A stretch of DNA of 64,000 nt, taken from positions 1 to 64,000 of the forward strand of contig NZ_JAFBEG010000014.1 in NCBI RefSeq assembly GCF_016908635.1. Direction: 5' to 3'. Each line of letters starts with the position of its first letter. Within the stretch, counting starts at the first letter, position 1. The stretch is from Sporohalobacter salinus. Its GTDB lineage: Bacteria > Bacillota > Halanaerobiia > Halobacteroidales > Acetohalobiaceae. Shown here piece by piece: positions 26,073 through 33,873 of the stretch. A program made the position numbers and the translations under genes. The notes under the pieces were generated by a model. It ran no database searches and was not told the origin of the DNA. It saw nothing but the letters and a program-made list of their open reading frames with translations.

Positions 26073-26378
26073 TTGAAAATCTCTACTGATCAGATCTGGA
26101 CTACTACTGAAATAATGAGGGATTTATTTTCTATGCCTAATCGATTAATATTTAATATGCCAGAGAGAGAAAGATATAATCATATACATATATATTTATA
26201 TCAACTAGTAAAAGAGGGAGAAGCAACTTCAGTAGGTAAATTAGAAGTTAATAAGCAAGAATGTTATGGCTTTAATTTTCAGGATGAGTTATATATAGTG
26301 CCGATTAAATTTCTGCTTGAAGATGGAACAGAAAAAGAAAGTATAGCTTCTAGTGGAAAGAAAGTAATTTCCCTATAA
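26073..26378 (+). CDS. small conserved-looking protein of unknown function
   Basis: The 101-residue soluble protein starts at TTG 26073 with AGGGGG eight bases before it, 40 bases after sigE. It is rich in aromatic and charged residues (IWTTTEIMRDLF, ERERYNHIHIYLYQLVKEG) and has no signal, membrane helix or motif I recognise. A compact N-terminal helical part resembling a small winged-helix layout (YLYQLVKEGEATSVG) is possible but unproven. Position suggests it is transcribed with spoIIGA-sigE; the B12 riboswitch region begins after it. Confidence 0.6.
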   Translation: MKISTDQIWTTTEIMRDLFSMPNRLIFNMPERERYNHIHIYLYQLVKEGEATSVGKLEVNKQECYGFNFQDELYIVPIKFLLEDGTEKESIASSGKKVISL

Positions 26379-26409
26379 AAGAGAATTAGAAAGAAAATTT
26401 TTTTCAGGC

Positions 26410-26434
26410 AGGACTCTTTTAGTTTACATTGAAT
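26410..26434 (+). promoter_or_regulatory. sigma-H-like promoter of B12 riboswitch 1
   Basis: GCAGGACTC contains AGGA at 26410-26413, and TTGAATAA contains GAAT at 26431-26434, with 17 bases between. Transcription from here would begin about 40 bases before the aptamer. Confidence 0.55.
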
Positions 26435-26481
26435 AAGTAGTATAGTGGAGATAGTTAAGGTCTTAAAAATATAAATATATT

Positions 26482-26710
26482 TTAAATAGGTGATTTATTA
26501 GTTAGAGAAGAAAATTCACTAGCTGATGAATTTAAAAGGGAAGTCTGCATGAGGAGAATCAAAATTATAAATATAAAAATTTCTTGTGACAGCGCGGTCC
26601 CGCCACTGTAAACAGCGTAAACTTTTTTAATTACTACCACCTGATTATGGTTTAAATAATTGGGGAAGGAAGAAGAAAGGAGGCTGTAGCCAGGAAACCT
26701 GCCTATTTAA
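26482..26710 (+). ncRNA. cobalamin riboswitch 1 (bza-cobT-cblTS operon)
   Basis: The closing helix is TTAAATAGG (26482-26490) with CCTATTTAA (26702-26710). The core GGTCCCGCCACTGTAA and the B12 box GCCAGGAAACCTGCC are present. It binds adenosyl- or methylcobalamin and, with the terminator that follows, should stop transcription when B12 is ample. Its peripheral stems differ from those of riboswitches 2 to 4. Confidence 0.93.
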
Positions 26711-26737
26711 GTCGGACCTGTTAGTCTGGATGATGGT

Positions 26738-26778
26738 AAAGTCCACGATTCCTTTAAAGGAATCGTGGACTTTTTCTA
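26738..26778 (+). terminator. riboswitch 1 terminator
   Basis: Two 18-base arms (26738-26755 and 26756-26773) form a perfect uninterrupted palindrome followed by TTTTTC. It is the expression platform that aborts transcription before bzaA. Confidence 0.9.
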
Positions 26779-26810
26779 TTTTAAATCTATATTTTAAGGA
26801 GGTAATAAGA

Positions 26811-28091
26811 ATGACTCAATTAATTAAAGCTAGGTCAGGTAAGATAACTTATGAAATGAAACAGATAGCTACAAAAGAAGGGGTGACTCCAGAACTTGTT
26901 AGAGAAGAAGTGGTAGCAGGACGACTTGTAATACCAAAGAACAAAAAACGTGAGACTGATTTTAGTCAGGGGTTTGGAGCTGGAGTTAAAACTAAGATAA
27001 GTACTAGTGTAGGACTTTATGAAGATTATACTGATTTTGAAACAGAGTTGGATAAAGTAGATTTAGCAGTAGAATTAGGTACTGATGCTGTGATGGATTT
27101 AAGTAAAGATGGAGATATAGATAAGATGAGGCGTCAGGTTTTAGATCGTACTGAACTTCCGGTAGGTACATTACCTATTTATCAGGCAGCTAAGGAGAGT
27201 CAAGAAGCAAAAGGATCGATTCTAGATATGACAGTAGATGATATATTCGCTATAGTAGAAAAACAAGCAGCAGATGGTGTGGATTTCATGGGAATTCATG
27301 CTGGATTGAAACGCAGTATTTTGGATAAGTTGAAATTTGAGGGGAGAACAGATGGTTTGGTCAGTCACGGAGGCCAGATTTTAGCTGGCTGGATGTTACA
27401 TAAAGATTCTGAAAATCCTTTTTATGAACATTATGACAGGCTGTTAGAGATAGCTAAAGAATATGATGTAACTATTAGTTTAGCTGATACTTTTCGACCA
27501 GGAGCGATTGATGACTCTTTAGACCGGGCTCAGGTACAGGAGTTGATTATTTTAGGAGAATTAGTAGAACGTGGACGTGATAAAGGGGTTCAGATGATGG
27601 TTAAGGGTCCAGGTCATGTCCCACTAGATCAGATTGAGAGTACTGTTCAATTACAGAAGGAACTTTGTCATGGAGCTCCTTACTTTATTTTTGGTCCTTT
27701 AGTGACAGATTTAGCTACCGGTTATGATGATATTAATTCTGCTATTGGGGGAGCTCATGCTGCAGCAGCAGGAGCTGACTTTTTATGTTATGTGACACCA
27801 GTAGAGCATCTTGATTTTCCTACTAAAGAAGATATCAAACAAGGAGTAATGGCAGCTAAAATTGCAGCTCAAGTAGGAGATTTATCAAAAGGATATCAAA
27901 AAGCTTGGCAGCTAGAGGAAGAGATGGCTCAGGCTAGAAAAGAATTAGATTGGAAAGAGGAGATAGAATTAGCTTTAAATCCTAAACATGCAGAAGAAAT
28001 TAGAAGTAAAAGAAATCCTGCTGGTAGTGATGGTTGTGCTATGTGTGGAGAGTATTGTGCAATAAAAGTAGTCAACGAATATTTGAACTAG
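26811..28091 (+). CDS. bzaA: ThiC-like 5-hydroxybenzimidazole synthase subunit (BzaA-type)
   Basis: The 426-residue ThiC-family radical SAM protein ends with a cysteine motif (C409, C412, C416; CAMCGEYC) that holds the [4Fe-4S] cluster. Central blocks such as MVKGPGHVPLDQI and CYVTPVEHL match ThiC. It lies behind a cobalamin riboswitch (not a TPP one), pairs with a second ThiC paralogue and precedes cobT, the arrangement of anaerobic bza operons, where BzaA and BzaB convert aminoimidazole ribotide to 5-hydroxybenzimidazole. The ATG at 26811 follows AAGGAGG. The A/B naming follows gene order and is tentative. Thiamine synthesis is the less likely alternative. Confidence 0.8.
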   Translation: MTQLIKARSGKITYEMKQIATKEGVTPELVREEVVAGRLVIPKNKKRETDFSQGFGAGVKTKISTSVGLYEDYTDFETELDKVDLAVELGTDAVMDLSKDGDIDKMRRQVLDRTELPVGTLPIYQAAKESQEAKGSILDMTVDDIFAIVEKQAADGVDFMGIHAGLKRSILDKLKFEGRTDGLVSHGGQILAGWMLHKDSENPFYEHYDRLLEIAKEYDVTISLADTFRPGAIDDSLDRAQVQELIILGELVERGRDKGVQMMVKGPGHVPLDQIESTVQLQKELCHGAPYFIFGPLVTDLATGYDDINSAIGGAHAAAAGADFLCYVTPVEHLDFPTKEDIKQGVMAAKIAAQVGDLSKGYQKAWQLEEEMAQARKELDWKEEIELALNPKHAEEIRSKRNPAGSDGCAMCGEYCAIKVVNEYLN

Positions 28092-28117
28092 TTATCAAAT
28101 AGTTAGGGGGTATATAA

Positions 28118-29398
28118 ATGACTCAATTATTAAAGGCTAAGGAAGGTATTATTACTAAAGAGATGGAAATAGTAGCTGAAGATGAAGGATTATCACCAGA
28201 AGATATTAGAAAGGGAGTAGCTAAAGGAGAGATTGTTATTCCCAGTAATGTAAATCGTAATCAAATAAATTATGTGGGGATTGGTAGTAATCTACGAACA
28301 AAGGTTAATGCCAGTATTGGTTCATCAGAGGATTATCCAGACCCAGAGCGGGAGAAAGAGAAGTTACAGGCTGCTTTAACAACAGGTGCTGATGCTATTA
28401 TGGATCTTTCTACTGGAGGAGATATAGATTTAGTACGGAAGAATACTCTTGATATAGCTGATGTACCAGTAGGTACAGTTCCGATTTATCAAGCAGGAAT
28501 TAAGAGCATAGAGGAGCATGGGTCAGTAGTAGAAATGAAAGCTGAGGATATTTTTGACGAGATTGAAAGACAAGCAGAAGCTGGTGTAGATTTTATGGCT
28601 ATTCATTGTGGAATGACTTTGGAAGTATTAGATAGATTAAAGCAGGAAGGCCGGGTTACGGATATTGTTAGTCGTGGGGGCGGTTTTTTAACCGGCTGGA
28701 TGTTACACCACAATCAGGAAAATCCACTTTATACAGATTATGATCGAGTGTTGGAAATTGCTAAGGAGCATGATGTTACTTTAAGCTTAGGTGATGGAAT
28801 CAGACCTGGTGCAGTAGTAGATTCATTGGACCGAGCTCAAGTACAGGGATTATTAACTACTGGTGAGTTAGTACAGAAAGCACGAGAAGCTGGAGTTCAA
28901 GTGATGGTTGAAGGTCCTGGTCATGTTCCATTAAACCAGATTGATACAACTATTCAGCTGCAAAAGGAGTTATGTCATCAGGCGCCATTCTTTATTTTAG
29001 GTATGTTAGTTACTGATTTAGCTGCTGGGTATGATCATATAGTAGCTGCTATTGGAGGAGCTAGATCTACCTGGGCTGGTGCTGATTTTGTTTGTTATGT
29101 TACTCCTGCTGAACATCTGGGATTACCTACACCAGAGGATATAAAAGAAGGGGTGACAGCTGCAAAAATTGCTACTCATGCTGGAGATATAGCTAAACGG
29201 GATGAAGAAGTCAAAAAGTTGGATCGAAAGATGGCTGAAGCTAGAATTAAGGATGATTGGCAAGAACAGATTAAATTAGCAATTAATGCGGATAAGATAG
29301 ATAGTAGAAAAGGAGCAGAATTAACAGATGATATGAAAATAATGGATCAAAAAAAGGCAGAGCCAATGGAGATTGCAGCTAACTATTTAAATAATTAA
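28118..29398 (+). CDS. bzaB: ThiC-like 5-hydroxybenzimidazole synthase subunit (BzaB-type), lacks C-terminal Cys motif
   Basis: This second ThiC paralogue is also 426 residues, collinear with the first for about 385 residues (for example MVEGPGHVPLNQI and CYVTPAEHL). Its C-terminus ends KAEPMEIAANYLNN, with no Cys-X2-Cys-X3/4-Cys motif, so it probably cannot bind the radical-SAM cluster itself and may act as the partner of the upstream subunit. No BzaC, D or E methyltransferase follows, so the expected product is 5-hydroxybenzimidazole rather than 5,6-dimethylbenzimidazole, unless those genes lie elsewhere. The start has AGGGGG nine bases upstream. Confidence 0.8.
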   Translation: MTQLLKAKEGIITKEMEIVAEDEGLSPEDIRKGVAKGEIVIPSNVNRNQINYVGIGSNLRTKVNASIGSSEDYPDPEREKEKLQAALTTGADAIMDLSTGGDIDLVRKNTLDIADVPVGTVPIYQAGIKSIEEHGSVVEMKAEDIFDEIERQAEAGVDFMAIHCGMTLEVLDRLKQEGRVTDIVSRGGGFLTGWMLHHNQENPLYTDYDRVLEIAKEHDVTLSLGDGIRPGAVVDSLDRAQVQGLLTTGELVQKAREAGVQVMVEGPGHVPLNQIDTTIQLQKELCHQAPFFILGMLVTDLAAGYDHIVAAIGGARSTWAGADFVCYVTPAEHLGLPTPEDIKEGVTAAKIATHAGDIAKRDEEVKKLDRKMAEARIKDDWQEQIKLAINADKIDSRKGAELTDDMKIMDQKKAEPMEIAANYLNN

Positions 29399-29407
29399 AG
29401 GGAGTTG

Positions 29408-30463
29408 ATGGTAGTGGAATTATTAGAGAATACAGTAGCAGAAATTGATAAGTTGGATGAAGGAAAAATGGCTGAGGCTAAAGAAAAATTAGATAGTTTA
29501 ACCAAACCTCCTGGAAGTTTAGGTAAGTTAGAAGAGATTGCTATTAAATTAGCAGGAATGAGCCAAAATTTATATTCTAAAGTAGATAGGAAAGCACATA
29601 TTGTGATGGCTGGTGATCATGGTGTGGTTAGTGAAGGAGTTAGTGCTGTACCACAGGAGGTAACAGTTCAAATGATCCATAATTTCTTGAATGAAGGTGC
29701 AGCTATTAATGTACTTGCTAATCAGATGGAAGTAGAAGTAACTATTGTTGATATAGGAGTAGCTAGTGAATTAGAAATAGATGGAGTGGTGGATAAGAAG
29801 GTGAAATTTGGAACTAATAATTTGCTTCAGGGACCGGCTATGACTCGTCAGGAAGCTGTAGCTAGTATTGAAACAGGTATTGAAGTGGTAACTGAAAAAA
29901 TTGAAAATGGAGCTAATTTAATTGGAACAGGAGAGATGGGAGTTGGGAATACTACTCCGAGTAGTGTTATTTTAACAGCTATGACGGATTTACCTCTTGA
30001 TGATACTGTAGGGTTCGGGACAGGCATTAATGATGAACAATTAGAGAAAAAGAAAGAAATAGTTGCTCAGGCTTTAGATATTAATCAGCCAGATGTGAGT
30101 GACGGCTTAGATATTTTGACTAAAGTAGGTGGTTTAGAGATAGGTGGAATGGCTGGAGTTATGTTAGGGGCAGCAGCAGCTAATAGACCGGTAATGGTTG
30201 ATGGCTTTATTTCTGGAGCTGCAGCATTGATTGCTCAAAAATTAGAACCAAAAGTAACAGATTATTTAATCCCTTCTCATAAGTCTGTGGAGCCTGGGCA
30301 TATCAGGATGTATGAAATTTTAGGATTGGAACCGATGTTGGATATGGATATGAGGTTAGGTGAAGGAACAGGGGCAATTTTAGGTATGAATTTGGTAGAA
30401 GCAGCAACGCGGATTATTAGTCAAATGGCTACTTTTGAAGAGGCAGGAGTAGCAGAATGTTAA
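29408..30463 (+). CDS. cobT: nicotinate-nucleotide: benzimidazole phosphoribosyltransferase CobT
   Basis: The 351-residue CobT-family enzyme has KPPGSLGKLEEIAI near the start, MAGDHGVVSEGVSAVPQEVT, the substrate loop GTGEMGVGNTTPSS and LGEGTGAILGM near the end with the catalytic Glu region. It joins the lower-ligand base to ribose phosphate, making alpha-ribazole phosphate (or the 5-hydroxy analogue) for cobamide assembly. Start choice is uncertain: ATG 29408 is close to GGGAG, and GTG 29414 has better spacing. Confidence 0.94.
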   Translation: MVVELLENTVAEIDKLDEGKMAEAKEKLDSLTKPPGSLGKLEEIAIKLAGMSQNLYSKVDRKAHIVMAGDHGVVSEGVSAVPQEVTVQMIHNFLNEGAAINVLANQMEVEVTIVDIGVASELEIDGVVDKKVKFGTNNLLQGPAMTRQEAVASIETGIEVVTEKIENGANLIGTGEMGVGNTTPSSVILTAMTDLPLDDTVGFGTGINDEQLEKKKEIVAQALDINQPDVSDGLDILTKVGGLEIGGMAGVMLGAAAANRPVMVDGFISGAAALIAQKLEPKVTDYLIPSHKSVEPGHIRMYEILGLEPMLDMDMRLGEGTGAILGMNLVEAATRIISQMATFEEAGVAEC

Positions 30464-30486
30464 AGTAAGATAAGGAGGTAATATTG

Positions 30487-31005
30487 ATGTCTTTTAAAAC
30501 TGAAATTAATTCTCGAACTAAAAAAGATAATTTTTGGCAGGCAAGTAATTTAGTTAAAATGGCACTATTTATAGCTTTAAGTGGGATAGGGGCTTGGTTT
30601 CCCTTTCCTAGTCCAATTGGAACAGTAGCTTTAGATGCAGCTCCGGGATATTTTTTAAGTCTTATGGCTGGTGGATGGCAAGGTGCTATTGTACTCTGTT
30701 TGGGTCATCTAATTTCTGCTTTTAAAATGGGATTTCCCCTAGGTCCAATTCATATTTTGATTGGTTTTTTGATGGGAGGTTGTGGATTAGTGGTTAGTTA
30801 TTTACATCAGAGATTTAATAGAGTAATTATCATAGTTGTAGGTGCTTTGTTAAATGGAGTAGGAGTAACTGGATTATTAATTCCTTTGGTAGGGATGGGC
30901 TTTTTTGTAGGGATGACTCCTGTTTTATTACTAGCTTCGGTGGTCAATATTACTTTGGCAGTTTTACTTTATCGTTTATTAAAAGAAAAAGTTGACCAAA
31001 TTTAG
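30487..31005 (+). CDS. cblT: ECF-type S component CblT (alpha-ribazole / lower-ligand uptake)
   Basis: The 172-residue membrane protein has about five hydrophobic segments after a short polar start, rich in Gly and Pro, and lies between cobT and cblS. This size, topology and context fit CblT, the substrate-binding S component proposed for alpha-ribazole uptake. It would need the shared ECF ATPase and T subunit encoded elsewhere. AGGAGGTAATATTG precedes ATG 30487. Confidence 0.8.
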   Translation: MSFKTEINSRTKKDNFWQASNLVKMALFIALSGIGAWFPFPSPIGTVALDAAPGYFLSLMAGGWQGAIVLCLGHLISAFKMGFPLGPIHILIGFLMGGCGLVVSYLHQRFNRVIIIVVGALLNGVGVTGLLIPLVGMGFFVGMTPVLLLASVVNITLAVLLYRLLKEKVDQI

Positions 31006-31017
31006 GAGGTAGAAGAG

Positions 31018-31743
31018 ATGGAGCGTGATGTTTCAGTTATAGACTTATCAACTAAGCAGAAATTAGTTATAGGCTGTGATTCTTTAGGCGGGATTGGTTC
31101 AAAAGAGGAAGATATAGTTAAAGTTAATAGTAGGATAGCAGGTAAATTTAGTGCTAGGGTAGCCTTAATGGAAGTTTTAGCTGTTGGAGCTATTCCTATC
31201 TCTTTGATTAATACTCTCAGTGTAGAATATGAGCCGACTGGTAAAGAGATTATTGCCGGCATTCAAGAAGAGGTTGATCTTCTTAGTTTAACTAAAAATA
31301 ATATTGTAACCGGAAGTACTGAAGAGAATATTCCTACTGTTCAGACTGGAGTAGGAATTACTGTTATTGGAAAAGCAGCTACAGAAAAATTAAGATTGGC
31401 CAACTCTCAATCTGGAGATTTATTAGTAGCTTTAGGGCTTCCCAAAGTAGGAAATGAAGTGCTGGATTCTTTAGAAAATGTTGTAAATTTAACAGATATG
31501 CAGCGGTTATTAGAATTAGATTATATACATGATATTTTACCGGTGGGTTCAAAAGGAATTAGATATGAGGCAGAGTTGTTAGCTGAGTTAAACGGATTAA
31601 ATTTAGAGTTTGAAGAAAAAGAAATAGATCTGGAAAAGTCTGCTGGGCCAGCAACAGTTTTATTATTAACTTTATCTGAAGAATATTGGATTGAGCTGCA
31701 GGAATTATTTGATAAGCCGCTTAATTTAGTGGGAAGGATGTGA
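31018..31743 (+). CDS. cblS: alpha-ribazole kinase CblS (PurM/AIR-synthase-like)
   Basis: The 241-residue protein has features of the AIR-synthase (PurM) superfamily: IGCDSLGGIGSKEEDIV, a helix with ALMEVLAVGAIPISLINTLSVE, and a glycine-rich phosphate region GVGITVIG. It is shorter than full PurM. Next to cblT this identifies CblS, which phosphorylates salvaged alpha-ribazole to re-enter cobamide synthesis. AGGAGG lies eight bases before the ATG; the next gene begins seven bases after the stop. Confidence 0.8.
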   Translation: MERDVSVIDLSTKQKLVIGCDSLGGIGSKEEDIVKVNSRIAGKFSARVALMEVLAVGAIPISLINTLSVEYEPTGKEIIAGIQEEVDLLSLTKNNIVTGSTEENIPTVQTGVGITVIGKAATEKLRLANSQSGDLLVALGLPKVGNEVLDSLENVVNLTDMQRLLELDYIHDILPVGSKGIRYEAELLAELNGLNLEFEEKEIDLEKSAGPATVLLLTLSEEYWIELQELFDKPLNLVGRM

Positions 31744-31749
31744 AAGTAG

Positions 31750-32673
31750 GTGGAACAGTTATTTAATTTTAGCATCTATACTTTAGAGTGGTTTAAAAAT
31801 GATTGGCAACAGGTGATTGATTTCTGCAATGATCAGGAATTTGCTGGAATAGAATTATTATCTGTAGGCTTAAATGAAACTCAAGTTAAAAATGAGATAC
31901 CTAATGATTTAGTAAAAGGAATGCATCTTTCTTATTATTTAAATTGGCTGCCGTCAACGAGTAATAAAAATGATAAGTTGAATTTGGATGAAATTATTAC
32001 TGATTATAAAGAAGAATTAAGTTTAGCTGAGCAACTGGATGTGGATTATGTTGTCTTTCATGCTAGTAGCTTAAAACCTGAAAATATATTTACGGAAAAT
32101 TTTGCTAAGTCTAATTCGATTATCCTATCTGAGGTAGCAGAAGTAATTAATAAAGTAATGGATGGATTGGAGGTAGAGTTTAAGCTGTTATTTGAAAACC
32201 TTTGGTGGGGAGGATTAACTTTTTTAGATAGAAGTGAAGCTTTAGAATTTATTCGTCAAGTTGCTTATGAGAATGTAGGTTTTTTAGTTGATACTGGCCA
32301 TTTGATGAATACTAATGTTGAATTAAGTACCGAAGTTGAAGCGCTCTGTTATCTTAAAAATGTGCTAATGGATTTTAAAGATATAGCTGATTTATTCTAT
32401 GGAGTTCATTTACATAAATCACATTCAGGTTCTTATCGACAAAAGAATCATGCTGTGCTGCATAATGAATTTAAAAGCACTAACAGATATGAAGAGAAGA
32501 CTGAAATTGTGGGAGAGTTTATTTCTAATATTGATCAGCATCTACCGTTTAGCCATGTTTCTCCTCGAGGAATCTTAGAATTAATTGAACCTAAGTATTT
32601 AACTCATGAATTTACTTGTTATAAAAAAGAAAGATTTATTGAATTTTTAGAGATACAGAAGAATATATTGTAA
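31750..32673 (+). CDS. TIM-barrel protein, xylose-isomerase / AP-endonuclease-2 type, in cobamide operon
   Basis: The 307-residue protein shows an alternating beta-alpha pattern with likely metal ligands: MHLSYYLNW, YVVFHASS, LLFENLWWGG (Glu), FLVDTGHLMNT (Asp, His), YGVHLHKSH (His) and ILELIEPK (Glu). These match the layout of xylose-isomerase-like TIM barrels, which are divalent-metal isomerases, phosphodiesterases or lyases. It is the last gene of the riboswitch-1 operon, so a role in lower-ligand or alpha-ribazole metabolism (for example a phosphatase or a ring-processing step) is inferred. No exact function is recognised. The GTG start has only a weak ribosome site. Confidence 0.6.
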   Translation: MEQLFNFSIYTLEWFKNDWQQVIDFCNDQEFAGIELLSVGLNETQVKNEIPNDLVKGMHLSYYLNWLPSTSNKNDKLNLDEIITDYKEELSLAEQLDVDYVVFHASSLKPENIFTENFAKSNSIILSEVAEVINKVMDGLEVEFKLLFENLWWGGLTFLDRSEALEFIRQVAYENVGFLVDTGHLMNTNVELSTEVEALCYLKNVLMDFKDIADLFYGVHLHKSHSGSYRQKNHAVLHNEFKSTNRYEEKTEIVGEFISNIDQHLPFSHVSPRGILELIEPKYLTHEFTCYKKERFIEFLEIQKNIL

Positions 32674-32724
32674 TTTAGAAGTTTAGAATAAGTTCTTTTT
32701 ATGTTAATATCGTTAATATTGAGG

Positions 32725-33258
32725 CTAGAGTAAAGAGGTCTGGGCTGATTCAAGCTGGAGTAATTTCCTTTTGATTTCTAATCCAGCAGCATATCCAGTT
32801 AATTTACCATTACTACCGATTACTCGATGACAGGGAATTAAGATAGAAATAGGATTCTGATTATTAGCTCTACCAACAGCGCGGGCATAATTAGCTCCAC
32901 CTATTTGTAGTGCTAATTCTTTATAGGTAGTGGTTTTGCCATAAGGAATCTGTAGTAACTTTTTCCAGACTTTCTTCTGGAAGTCAGTACCTTGTAAATC
33001 CAGTGTAACTTCAAAATTATGACGTTTTGCTGCTAGATATTCCTGAAGCTGTTCAAAAACTGCTTGGTGGTATTTTTGGCAGTGTAAGTGATTATAATCT
33101 GAAAAATGTCTATTAAGCCAGTTAAAGAAGTTTGAACTATTAGTTAAGGATAAAGCACAGATGCCTTTAGGACTAGAAGCAATATATAGTTGGGCTAAAG
33201 GAAGAGTGTAAGTACTATAATAGATTTTTAACTGATCATTTTGCTTTTCAAATGACAT
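32725..33258 (-). CDS. ogt: methylated-DNA-protein cysteine methyltransferase (MGMT/Ogt)
   Basis: The 177-residue protein has the suicide active site IPCHRVIG in its C-terminal half, the preceding PYGKTTTYKELA wing and ARAVGRANNQNP, and the GYAAGLEIKRKLL end. It repairs O6-methylguanine by irreversible transfer to its Cys. It is transcribed opposite to its neighbours, with AAAGGAG upstream and its own sigma-A-like promoter. It separates the riboswitch-1 and riboswitch-2 operons and has no visible link to B12. Confidence 0.95.
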   Translation of the reverse strand: MSFEKQNDQLKIYYSTYTLPLAQLYIASSPKGICALSLTNSSNFFNWLNRHFSDYNHLHCQKYHQAVFEQLQEYLAAKRHNFEVTLDLQGTDFQKKVWKKLLQIPYGKTTTYKELALQIGGANYARAVGRANNQNPISILIPCHRVIGSNGKLTGYAAGLEIKRKLLQLESAQTSLL

Positions 33259-33293
33259 TTTGAATTCTCCTTTGATTATTAAACAGTTAAGTT

Positions 33294-33322
33294 ATTATAT
33301 CATTTCTTTTTATGGGAGTAAA
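33294..33322 (-). promoter_or_regulatory. sigma-A promoter of ogt
   Basis: On the minus strand, TTTACT (33322-33317) and TATAAT (33299-33294, preceded by TGA) are 17 bases apart. This is a near-consensus housekeeping promoter about 35 bases before the ogt start. Confidence 0.7.
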
Positions 33323-33383
33323 TTATAGGTTAGCTGTTATAGGTAAATTTATTTAATGATTATAATTTTTTGAGTTTAGAAGC

Positions 33384-33408
33384 AGGACTTTTGGAATGAA
33401 TAAAGAAT
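33384..33408 (+). promoter_or_regulatory. sigma-H-like promoter of B12 riboswitch 2
   Basis: GCAGGACTT holds AGGA at 33384-33387, and AAAGAATG holds GAAT at 33405-33408, a 17-base gap. It resembles the elements before riboswitches 1, 3 and 4. Confidence 0.55.
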
Positions 33409-33460
33409 GATTATAATTGCAAGATAGATGTTAATGGGGATTAATTACAATAAAATAACG

Positions 33461-33675
33461 TAATAATTAGGTGCCTTTAGCTACGGCTAGGGGAGAATAG
33501 GGAATCAGGTGTGAATCCTGAACGGGTCCGCCACTGTAATTGGTAAGTTAGACTCGATATACCACTTGAATATGATAAATGTTCAGGGAAGGTAGAGTCT
33601 AACGAGAAACCAAAAGTCAGGAGACCTGCCTAATTATTACCTGCTGGATCTTCGATGACAAGTAAAGTGGGTGAT
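33461..33675 (+). ncRNA. cobalamin riboswitch 2 (class III ribonucleotide reductase)
   Basis: The closing helix TAATAATTAGG (33461-33471) pairs with CCTAATTATTA (33629-33639). CCGCCACTGTAA and the B12 box GTCAGGAGACCTGCC are present. A following hairpin (ATTACCTGCT / AGTGGGTGAT, 33636-33675) shares three bases with the closing helix and is conserved in riboswitches 3 and 4; it probably carries the kissing loop. Confidence 0.93.
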
Positions 33676-33691
33676 TAGTGTAGATTAATTG

Positions 33692-33725
33692 CCTTAATCT
33701 TGTTTTAGGGTTAAGGTTTTTTAAT
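33692..33725 (+). terminator. riboswitch 2 terminator, first
   Basis: CCTTAATC pairs with GGTTAAGG (one T-G pair) and is followed by TTTTTTAATTTTT. Confidence 0.8.
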
Positions 33726-33744
33726 TTTTAGAAGATATATTTAT

Positions 33745-33778
33745 CCCAATCTTGTTATCGAGACTGGGGTTTTTTATT
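33745..33778 (+). terminator. riboswitch 2 terminator, second
   Basis: CCCA and TCTTG (33745-33755) pair with CGAGA and TGGG around loop TTAT, with one internal mismatch, followed by TTTTTTATTTT. Tandem terminators should make OFF-state repression tight. Confidence 0.75.
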
Positions 33779-33873
33779 TTATTATAACAGGAGGGCTAAT
33801 AGAGCTAATAATGAGAGTATATATTATTTATTAAAATCGCTGAAACTAATAAAAAGGAGAGGAAGTATTTATA

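Noticed and set aside
26730-26810. ATG at 26730 as start of the first ThiC-like gene
   Set aside because: It lies within the riboswitch terminator; the AAGGAGG and family N-terminus support 26811.
26811-29398. Annotating both ThiC paralogues as thiamine genes
   Set aside because: The operon has a cobalamin, not a TPP, riboswitch and contains cobT, cblT and cblS; a second copy lacks the Fe-S motif.
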